Assembly (NCBI GenBank): GCA_035492055.1
Contig: DATJJR010000035.1
Location: forward strand, 1-12,125
Reading direction: 5' to 3'
DNA length: 12,125 bases
From: Ga0074130 sp035492055
GTDB taxonomy: Bacteria > Pseudomonadota > Gammaproteobacteria > Burkholderiales > Rhodocyclaceae
Made by a program: the position numbers and the translations under genes. The notes below the pieces were generated by a model. The model was not told where the DNA came from, searched no databases, and saw nothing but the letters and a program-made list of their open reading frames with translations. Positions 6,646-12,125 of the stretch are shown piece by piece (the stretch's first letter is position 1; every line of letters starts with the position of its first letter).

Positions 6646-7560
6646 TCAAGAACGTTTTCCGTCGTAGATCGAAAGCGCAGTTGAGGCAAGCGTCAACAAG
6701 GGGACTGGCAATCCAGCTTTGCGAGCACGGGCAATAAGATCATCAATGATCTGATCATGTTCGATTCGAGAACCCTTTTCGAGATCTCGATTCATCGATG
6801 AGTTCATGTTCAAATCCTTCTGCGTCAACATGCCTCGGGCATATTGCAGAAAGCCATCGGACAATTTGCAGCCTACGCGCTCAATCGTTCCAACCACCTC
6901 GTCAAAGAGATTGATCATGAACGATTCGCCATTCGGCGCGGATGCAATCTGGCCAATGTTTCCGCGCATCAGGCAGGTGGCGGCACCCATCGTGGCCAGG
7001 AGCGCCCACTTTTCCCACATCAACCGCGTAATTTCCGTCGAAAGTTTCGCATCGAATCCGCTGCCCTGCATCACTGAGTCGAGCGCTTGAATTCGCTCGC
7101 TGCTTTCCCCGTTTAATTCGCCGTACGCGAGCTCATGGAATGGCATCAGTTGAACGATGCTTCCATCAGCCCCCAGATCGGTAGCCACCCTGCAAACACC
7201 GCCGATTACGGCGGAACCGAAGCGGGCTTTCAGTTGATCCATATGCTTCATGCCATTCAGCACCGGAAGGATCATCGAATGCGCTCCGACAGCCGGCGCG
7301 AAATCATTCATCGCATCCGCCAATGACCACGCTTTGACAGACAGAAAAATTACGTCGTACGGTGCCTCGATCTCGTCCGCAGTAATCATTGTCGGGTTCA
7401 GGTTTGCATCGCCATGCGGACTTCTGATTTGAAGCCCCTTCTTGCGCAGTGTTTCCGCTCGCCCCGGACGTACCAGGAAAGTGACATTTCGGCCTGCCTG
7501 CAGCAAACGTGCCCCAAAGTAGCCGCCGGTCGCGCCGGCGCCAACAACCAGGATTCGCAT
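6646..7560 (-). CDS. PanE/ApbA-family NAD(P)-dependent reductase
   Basis: 304 residues, the normal length for 2-dehydropantoate 2-reductase family proteins. The Rossmann fold opens at once with ILVVGAGATGGYFGARL (glycines 7, 9, 12, 13). Family catalytic and binding positions are recognisable: Lys76 (SVKAW), Asn102 (LNGM), Lys184 (WEKWALLA) and Glu267 (RIEHDQI), with SSMNRDLEKG as the C-terminal signature. PanE reduces ketopantoate to pantoate with NADPH for coenzyme A synthesis. Many genomes carry several family members with other 2-keto substrates, and the setting beside an SDR gene rather than pan genes favours such a paralogue. The gene starts 52 bases after the SDR stop on the same strand, with GGAG nine bases before its ATG, so the two are probably one operon. 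A hairpin and a bidirectional terminator follow. Confidence 0.82.
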   Translation of the reverse strand: MRILVVGAGATGGYFGARLLQAGRNVTFLVRPGRAETLRKKGLQIRSPHGDANLNPTMITADEIEAPYDVIFLSVKAWSLADAMNDFAPAVGAHSMILPVLNGMKHMDQLKARFGSAVIGGVCRVATDLGADGSIVQLMPFHELAYGELNGESSERIQALDSVMQGSGFDAKLSTEITRLMWEKWALLATMGAATCLMRGNIGQIASAPNGESFMINLFDEVVGTIERVGCKLSDGFLQYARGMLTQKDLNMNSSMNRDLEKGSRIEHDQIIDDLIARARKAGLPVPLLTLASTALSIYDGKRS

Positions 7561-7612
7561 CTCAGTTATCTCCGTAAATATGCTGTGTAAAACGATGACT
7601 ATTTTTGAATGA

Positions 7613-8545
7613 CTAGATACCGAGAGCCGCCGTAGAAAAACTCACGCCCGTGAGGCGTTCAGAAATTTCCCACAAATCCTGGGCAACCCCATCATCACGT
7701 GCCTGGAGCGGAATTTTGGCAAGCGCAGGATATCCTCTTGTTTCGCCCAGTCCGTCGGGGCCGTAATACGCCCCGTTTTTTGCACTGGGCGACGTTGCCG
7801 CGAAAAGCGTGGGAAGTGCCCCCTGGGCCGGCGATTGAAAGAGAAATTTCGCGACGATACTGAAAATACCAAAGGCACTATGACGCCCCGGACCGTTTTC
7901 AATCAGGTTTGTCCTGGCAATGCCCGGATGTGCCGCGATGCTTTCCACGCCCCATCCAGCGACAGAACTGCGCCGCTCCAGTTCAAGCGCAAACATGAGA
8001 CAGGCAAGCTTCGACTGCGCATAGGCTGCGAAAGGTTTGTAGCCTCGCTCGTATTGAAGGTCAGAGAAACTGATCCTTCCTTGCCGTGCAAGCAAACTGG
8101 ACAAGCTGATCACTCGCGGGCGATCACCTCTCCGCAATAACGGAAGAAGGTGAGCTGTCAGTGCAAAATGCCCCAGATGATTCGTGCCCAACTGAAGCTC
8201 AAAGCCGTCTCGGGTGATCTCGCGTGCTGCTGGCGCCATGACGCCGGCATTGTTGATCAGCATATCCAGGCGCTCATAATGATTCCGCAGACGCGCGCCA
8301 AACTCGGCGACTGAGTTCAAGCTGGCCAGATCCAACGTCTCGAATTTAATTTTCGCACCAGCGTTCCTTTGCTTGATGGAGGCAATTGCTTCGGTCCCCT
8401 TGGCCGGATTACGGCCGGCCAGAATCACTTCGGCCCCTGCATGACTCAGTGCAAGCGCGCATTCAAAACCAAGCCCGCCGACGCCAGTCACCACTGCAGT
8501 ACGCCCTGTGAGGAGAGGAATCTGGTCACTTGTCCATTTCACCAT
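7613..8545 (-). CDS. Short-chain dehydrogenase/reductase (retinol dehydrogenase-like)
   Basis: 310 residues. The Rossmann fold starts at TAVVTGVGGLGFE (16-28), where the cofactor glycine motif is one residue shorter than the usual TGxxxGxG. Other SDR landmarks are present: NNAG (98-101), Asn122 (TNHLG), Ser149/Ser150 before LLARQ, and the catalytic Tyr175-x-x-x-Lys179 (YAQSK). AGRNPAKG after beta-2 has an Arg that typically favours NADP(H). The overall style matches the SDR branch that includes retinol dehydrogenase- and WWOX-like bacterial oxidoreductases; the substrate is unknown. The start at 8545 has AAGGG seven bases upstream, while the in-frame starts at 8572 and 8605 lack a ribosome site. 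It is the first gene of a likely operon with the PanE-like reductase, behind a leader with several inverted repeats. Confidence 0.85.
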   Translation of the reverse strand: MVKWTSDQIPLLTGRTAVVTGVGGLGFECALALSHAGAEVILAGRNPAKGTEAIASIKQRNAGAKIKFETLDLASLNSVAEFGARLRNHYERLDMLINNAGVMAPAAREITRDGFELQLGTNHLGHFALTAHLLPLLRRGDRPRVISLSSLLARQGRISFSDLQYERGYKPFAAYAQSKLACLMFALELERRSSVAGWGVESIAAHPGIARTNLIENGPGRHSAFGIFSIVAKFLFQSPAQGALPTLFAATSPSAKNGAYYGPDGLGETRGYPALAKIPLQARDDGVAQDLWEISERLTGVSFSTAALGI

Positions 8546-8603
8546 TGCTGAACCCTTGTTTTCTGTATTGCGCATTTGACGGTGTGCTTGATATGCAGAA
8601 CGC

Positions 8604-8622
8604 ATGGCTGTCCTGCAGCCAT
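8604..8622. repeat. Inverted repeat upstream of SDR gene (1)
   Basis: ATGGCTG-TCCTG-CAGCCAT is a perfect 7-5-7 dyad 59 bases upstream of the SDR start. It sits only 7 bases from a second dyad at 8630. It could be an operator half of a two-site regulator region or a leader stem. Confidence 0.35.
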
Positions 8623-8629
8623 TGATGCA

Positions 8630-8649
8630 GAAGCAAACCTACTTGCTTC
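8630..8649. promoter_or_regulatory. Inverted repeat upstream of SDR gene (2), candidate operator
   Basis: GAAGCAA-ACCTAC-TTGCTTC is a perfect 7-6-7 dyad about 85 bases upstream of the SDR start. This is a plausible promoter-region distance and a common size for dimeric repressor sites. No matching copy was seen near the tetR or lysR genes, so which regulator would bind is unknown. Confidence 0.4.
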
Positions 8650-8754
8650 ACACCAAGCCGTCATTGGGAGTGCGACAGGACGCGTGCTGAGGTCGTGAAG
8701 CGCTGCATGGTGAGATGAAATGAAAAAATGAATTCCCGGCATTGGATTTCACGA

Positions 8755-8781
8755 GGGCGGTGTCATCACAGACCACCGCCC
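8755..8781 (-). terminator. Hairpin after alpha/beta hydrolase
   Basis: GGGCGGTG and CACCGCCC form a perfect 8-bp GC-rich stem with an 11-base loop. It starts 18 bases past the hydrolase stop codon on the minus strand. No T tract follows directly; a TTTTTTC run appears about 27 bases later. Confidence 0.5.
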
Positions 8782-8799
8782 CGCGTTTACGCCGGAGTC

Positions 8800-9909
8800 T
8801 CAATCAAGACTGTGCATGAATTCCTCAACATGATCGGCCCACAGATGGGGGAACATCATCGTGAGATGCCCTGGCGTCTTCTGCGTCCCCTCCTGAACTA
8901 CATACCGGCCATCGGCCACGCGCTTCATTTGCGTCTGCAATATCTTGAACTGATCCGGATTGAATTCATCATCCGTGAAATTGAGCGCATAGACCTTGGC
9001 CTTGATCCGCTCAAGGCCGGGCTCAGGGTTGTAGTCTCTGGATGATTCAAGAGAAAAGAGCAAATCGTTCGCGTCGGTGCCGGCACCTTGCTTGAGCACT
9101 GTCTCCATCCAGTTGTCGGCGCCTTGCAGATCGGGGATCTGCATCTGGAGACGTGCAACGCTATCGATCATGAACCGGAGGATGAGATAGCCTTCCTTGA
9201 AGCTTTCCGGTTGCTGCGTGTAGTTCCCTCCCTTCCAGGTGGGATCGTTGCGAATGGAGCGCGTCACAATCGTGCGCCACAGGAGGTTGCGCCCGGACAC
9301 CGCAGTCGGGAACGAAACAACCGGCATGATGCCTTTGACATCGTCCGGATATTCCTCGGCCCATTGCCATGCATTCATGCCGCCCATCGACATACCCAGG
9401 ATGGCGTGCAACTGATGTATGCCCAGTGTTTCGGTCACCAGCTTGTGCTGTATCTCGACGATGTCCTCATAGCCATATTGCGGGAACTTGGCACGCAAAC
9501 CGTCGCTGGGTTTGCTTGATGCTCCATGACCTACGTTGTCGGGAAAGATGAGGTAGTAGCGACTTGCATCCAACGGCTTACCGGCCGCAAAGAGTGAGTT
9601 GACGTATTCCGGCGTCAGCAACGAAGCGCCGCTATTGCCGGTCCAGTGAAGCACAAGAACCGCGTTGTCTATGTCACCGGCCGCATTGCGATGCGGCGTT
9701 CCCATCGTCGCGTAATGAATATGCAGCTGCTTGAGCTTTTCACCATCCCGGAATTGATAGTTCGGGTAATTGACGTCCGCCTGCGTGATTGCCGGCGCCA
9801 TCGCGGCACTGGCCTGCGCGAATGAAACCGATGCCGACAATAAGCCGACGCACGCCAACACGGCGGCGCTCGCGGCTCTCTTCAAGGTAATGCCTGTATT
9901 TCTTCCCAT
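8800..9909 (-). CDS. Exported MetX-like alpha/beta hydrolase
   Basis: 369 residues. The N-terminus is a signal peptide (KR, then AASAAVLACVGLLSASVSFA, likely cut after residue 31), so the mature protein is periplasmic or secreted. The rest is an alpha/beta-hydrolase fold in the homoserine O-acetyltransferase (MetX) style: HWTGNSG (88-94) near the oxyanion region, the nucleophile elbow GMSMGG with Ser174, a probable acid at Asp313 (FTDDEFNPDQ, like SDxLFPPxQ of MetX), and His348 (PGHLTM). Cytoplasmic MetX acylates homoserine; an exported copy is unlikely to do so and is more probably an esterase, lactonase or amide hydrolase. The start is ATG 9909 with AGGA eight bases upstream; the in-frame TTG at 9924 would only lengthen the signal peptide. 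It is divergent from tetR, with a good promoter in the shared gap. Confidence 0.82.
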   Translation of the reverse strand: MGRNTGITLKRAASAAVLACVGLLSASVSFAQASAAMAPAITQADVNYPNYQFRDGEKLKQLHIHYATMGTPHRNAAGDIDNAVLVLHWTGNSGASLLTPEYVNSLFAAGKPLDASRYYLIFPDNVGHGASSKPSDGLRAKFPQYGYEDIVEIQHKLVTETLGIHQLHAILGMSMGGMNAWQWAEEYPDDVKGIMPVVSFPTAVSGRNLLWRTIVTRSIRNDPTWKGGNYTQQPESFKEGYLILRFMIDSVARLQMQIPDLQGADNWMETVLKQGAGTDANDLLFSLESSRDYNPEPGLERIKAKVYALNFTDDEFNPDQFKILQTQMKRVADGRYVVQEGTQKTPGHLTMMFPHLWADHVEEFMHSLD

Positions 9910-9992
9910 ATTGACTGTCCTCAACTCGATGAAATCAAGCGATCGTTGCGGGACAACGGAGCTCCGCTACCCGTGCAATAATTGCGAGCACA

Positions 9993-10022
9993 ATCATAAA
10001 TCATCTTTGATGACGATCACAA
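9993..10022 (-). promoter_or_regulatory. Sigma-70 promoter for hydrolase with internal dyad
   Basis: On the minus strand, TTGTGA (10017-10022; 4 of 6) is followed after 18 bases by TATGAT (9993-9998; 5 of 6). Inside the spacer lies the perfect dyad TCATC-TTT-GATGA (10001-10013). A repressor bound there would cover both boxes, which is the usual layout of a TetR-family operator. A second small dyad, GCAAT-A-ATTGC (9975-9985), lies just downstream of the -10 box near the expected start of transcription. Confidence 0.5.
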
Positions 10023-10040
10023 TTAAAAAGGCGTATCAAT

Positions 10041-10619
10041 ATGAAAGTGAACAAGGAACAATCCATCGCCAACCGTGAAGCCTTGCTTGAGGCAGCCGGA
10101 AAGCTTTTCCGGCTGCATGGAATAGACGGTGTTGGCGTTGCACAGTTATGCGATGCCGCAGGGTTGACGCATGGCGCGCTCTATTCTCACTTTGGCTCGA
10201 AAGAAGCCCTGGCGGCAGAAGCATTTCTGCACGGGCATCATGCGAGCCATGGCCGCATCAGCAAGGCTGCGGGGACCGCGCCTGACTTGAACTCGATTGT
10301 CGATTTCTATGTATCGGCACGCCATCGGGACAACATGGCGGAATGTTGCCCAATCCTGTCATCCGGCAGCGAAGCGGCCCGTCAGGACGAAGCCTTCAAG
10401 AAAAATTACGCACAAGCCTTTCACGAACTGAGCAAAACGATCCAGTCTGCTCTGGAAGCGCCTGATACGAAAACGGCCGAGTCAATGAGTCTGGTGCTGG
10501 CAGCATCGATGATCGGCATCGTTTCGGTGGCAAGGAGCTTGAAGGACGTGGAGCCCAAAGTGAGTGACACATTGCTGTCTCAGTCCCGGCGTTTGCTCAA
10601 GCAGATAGCGTCTACCTAG
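10041..10619 (+). CDS. TetR/AcrR-family transcriptional regulator
   Basis: 192 residues, typical for the family. The N-terminal DNA-binding domain spans about 8-55, with the helix-turn-helix VAQLCDAAGLTHGALYSHFGSKEAL (33-57). The C-terminal ligand-binding part contains HRDNMAECCPILSSGSEAARQ, a variant of the HRDxPxxGCxxxAL segment seen in one TetR branch, with Cys102-Cys103 adjacent. Proteins of this type usually repress a neighbouring gene until a small ligand binds. The divergent exported hydrolase, 131 bases away, is the obvious target, and the dyad in its promoter is the likely operator. AAGG nine bases before the ATG is an acceptable ribosome site. The gene converges on the response regulator with only 17 bases between stop codons and no terminator hairpin there. 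Confidence 0.9.
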   Translation: MKVNKEQSIANREALLEAAGKLFRLHGIDGVGVAQLCDAAGLTHGALYSHFGSKEALAAEAFLHGHHASHGRISKAAGTAPDLNSIVDFYVSARHRDNMAECCPILSSGSEAARQDEAFKKNYAQAFHELSKTIQSALEAPDTKTAESMSLVLAASMIGIVSVARSLKDVEPKVSDTLLSQSRRLLKQIAST

Positions 10620-10636
10620 ACTCGTGCACACGCTTT

Positions 10637-11446
10637 CTACATTGATCGAAACAAGTGCGCATAAAGACGGCTGACCCGGAGCGTTTCGGAACGATCATGC
10701 AGGCGGATCGTCAAATGCCCCGCCTCATCGCGTACGACACTATCGATGGCATCGCTGCGCACGATGGTGCCGCGATGTACCTGCCAGAAGATCTGGTTAT
10801 CCAGTTGGGGCAGCAGTTCACGGATGGCTGTACGGATGAGGTATTCAGCATCTGCCGTAATCACGCGGACATACTTGTCCGCAGCTTCAAAATAGATCAC
10901 CTCTGCTATTGGAATCATGCGCAGCACAGTGCCTTTTGCATTGCTCACGGCCGCTTGAATGACATGCAGGCGTAATCCCGTCGGAGGCATGGCAGGCCCG
11001 GCGACGATGTCCCGCAATTGAGCCAGTAAGCCTTCAGATGTCGTCGTCTGACTTTCCTGCGCGGAAAGGCGCGTCATGAGGCGATCGACCGTTTGCTGCA
11101 AGCGTGCGGGCTTGAGCGGCTTGATCAAGTAATCGATGGCCTGTCGCTCAAAAGCTTGCACCGCGTAGTTGTCATACGCGGTGATAAACACGATGCACGG
11201 AAGCGTCCCGTTATTGCTTTCCCAGCGCGCGGCAACTTCGGCGGCAGCTTCGATGCCATCCATGCCCGGCATGCGAATATCAAAAAACACAACGGCCGGA
11301 CGCACACGCAGCGTTTCCTCGACGGCTGCAATGCCATCGTTCACCATCGCAACAATTTCCAGATCTGGCCAGCAGGAAGCGAGCTGCATGCGCAGCGCTT
11401 GCGCAAGTAGCGGTTCGTCTTCGGCAATCAGGGCAGTGGCATGCAT
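10637..11446 (-). CDS. LytTR-family response regulator
   Basis: 269 residues. The receiver domain covers about 4-125: acidic pocket Glu9-Asp10, phosphoacceptor Asp56 (FFDIRMPGMDG), Thr89 (FITAYDNYA) and Lys109 (YLIKPLKP). The C-terminal LytTR DNA-binding domain covers about 160-269 (IYFEAADKYVRV, then FWQVHRGTIVR). LytTR regulators bind tandem direct repeats and control virulence, alginate, pilus or transport genes; the AlgR and YehT/BtsR regulators are known relatives. The start codon lies two bases after the kinase stop codon, so translation is probably coupled and the two form one two-component system. No ribosome site of its own is evident. The target is not identifiable from this window. 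Confidence 0.9.
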   Translation of the reverse strand: MHATALIAEDEPLLAQALRMQLASCWPDLEIVAMVNDGIAAVEETLRVRPAVVFFDIRMPGMDGIEAAAEVAARWESNNGTLPCIVFITAYDNYAVQAFERQAIDYLIKPLKPARLQQTVDRLMTRLSAQESQTTTSEGLLAQLRDIVAGPAMPPTGLRLHVIQAAVSNAKGTVLRMIPIAEVIYFEAADKYVRVITADAEYLIRTAIRELLPQLDNQIFWQVHRGTIVRSDAIDSVVRDEAGHLTIRLHDRSETLRVSRLYAHLFRSM

Positions 11447-11448
11447 AG

Positions 11449-12125
11449 CTATTCAACGATGGGCAACACTACGCGGGCAATAGTGCCACTGCCATCACGC
11501 GGCAGAAGAGAAAAGTTGGCACGTGTTCCATACCGTGATTGCAGTCGCTCGCGTACATGGGTCAAGCCAAAGCCATTGGACGACGCACTCGCAGGCGGGA
11601 CTCCAATGCCTGTATCGCGGACTTCGAAAATGAGGTCATTCCCGTTCCTTAGTGCAGCGATACACAATTCGCCGCCCTCAGGTTTCGGCTCCAGGCCGTG
11701 ACGTATGCCGTTTTCCACCAGTGGTTGCAGCAGCAATGCCGGAATCGGTAACTTGGAAACGCCCTCGTCGACATCGATCCGGTAGCGAAGGCGCGGCCCC
11801 ATGCGCACCGCCATGATTTCCAGATAATCACGAAGGAGTTCGATTTCCCGTCCGACGGCATGGGTCCCGACACGCGAAGCACCCAGCGTGGCGCGGAGAA
11901 ACTCATTGAGATGGTCCAGCAACTGAACCGCACGCTCCGGGTCCGTCGTGATCAACGCCCGTAAATTGGCCAGCGTATTGAACAGCATGTGCGGCTCCAA
12001 CTGACTTTGCAGCAGGAGCAGTTGAGCCTCTGTCGCTTCACGGCGCAACTCTTCGAAGCGTGCACGCTGGTAGAAGAAATAGATGAAACCTGTTGCCATT
12101 GCCATTGAGAACGGCAGGCTCGTCG
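11449..12125 (-). CDS. LytS/AlgZ-type sensor histidine kinase (partial)
   Basis: The 3' part of the gene (224 residues) is present; the 5' end lies beyond the right edge. The visible protein starts in a hydrophobic segment (MAMATGFIYFFY) that should be the last transmembrane helix. A short linker leads to the His_kinase domain, with the phosphoacceptor in QLEPHMLFNTL (His codon at 11989-11991). The ATPase follows: N box LLLQPLVENGIRHG, G1 DTGIGVP and G2 GFGLTHVRERL. This is the kinase class partnered with LytTR regulators, and the cognate gene follows two bases downstream. An ATG at 12105 lies inside the membrane segment and the frame stays open to the edge, so it is not taken as the start. 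The sensor region and hence the signal are not visible. Confidence 0.88.
   Translation of the reverse strand, partial: TSLPFSMAMATGFIYFFYQRARFEELRREATEAQLLLLQSQLEPHMLFNTLANLRALITTDPERAVQLLDHLNEFLRATLGASRVGTHAVGREIELLRDYLEIMAVRMGPRLRYRIDVDEGVSKLPIPALLLQPLVENGIRHGLEPKPEGGELCIAALRNGNDLIFEVRDTGIGVPPASASSNGFGLTHVRERLQSRYGTRANFSLLPRDGSGTIARVVLPIVE

Noticed and set aside
11125..11483. Several open frames overlapping the response regulator on both strands
   Set aside because: All lie inside the receiver domain coding region or its antisense and lack family features.
1..12125. CRISPR array, tRNA, rRNA, riboswitch or phage genes
   Set aside because: No spaced direct-repeat array, no cloverleaf or CCA end, no conserved riboswitch core and no phage-like proteins were seen on either strand by eye.

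Overview
The window looks like chromosomal DNA of a betaproteobacterium, most likely Burkholderiales and possibly Oxalobacteraceae. This rests on moderately high GC, the style of the proteins (OxlT-type carriers, LytTR two-component pair, LysR/TetR regulators) and gene-dense accessory-metabolism content. No 16S or other taxonomic marker is present, so the placement is inference. I see no tRNA, rRNA, insertion sequence, phage gene or CRISPR array.

Layout, left to right. (1) Bases 1-122 hold the 5' end of a minus-strand membrane-anchored protein, probably RmuC. A 327-base divergent regulatory gap follows. (2) An OxlT-like major facilitator carrier (450-1730) is followed by a convergent hairpin region. 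(3) On the minus strand lie a small exported FecR-domain protein (1811-2536) and a LysR regulator (2678-3637). The LysR gene is divergent from a second type of MFS exporter (3725-4945), and a textbook T-N11-A dyad sits over the LysR start codon. (4) A second, clearly paralogous OxlT-like carrier (5224-6513) ends in a strong intrinsic terminator. (5) A minus-strand pair follows: an SDR oxidoreductase (7613-8545), then a PanE/ApbA-family reductase (6646-7560), probably one operon behind a region rich in inverted repeats. (6) An exported MetX-like alpha/beta hydrolase (minus, 8800-9909) is divergent from a TetR regulator (plus, 10041-10619). A dyad lies inside the spacer of the predicted hydrolase promoter. 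(7) A LytTR response regulator (minus, 10637-11446) is preceded two bases upstream by a His_kinase/HATPase sensor kinase that runs off the right edge.

How the parts fit. The window is a patchwork of short transport and redox modules, each with its own local regulator, rather than one pathway. LysR-MFS and TetR-hydrolase are classic divergent regulator-target pairs. The two OxlT-like carriers keep the residues that contact oxalate in Oxalobacter OxlT (two Gln, one Arg, one Lys), which suggests exchange of small dicarboxylates or formate. No oxalate-catabolic gene (frc/oxc) is in view. The SDR, PanE-like reductase and exported hydrolase may act on related small molecules, but nothing in the sequence names a substrate. 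I did not find a clear undescribed system. The items most worth a second look are the OxlT paralogue pair with its changed channel residues, the orphan FecR protein, and the three regulatory dyads.
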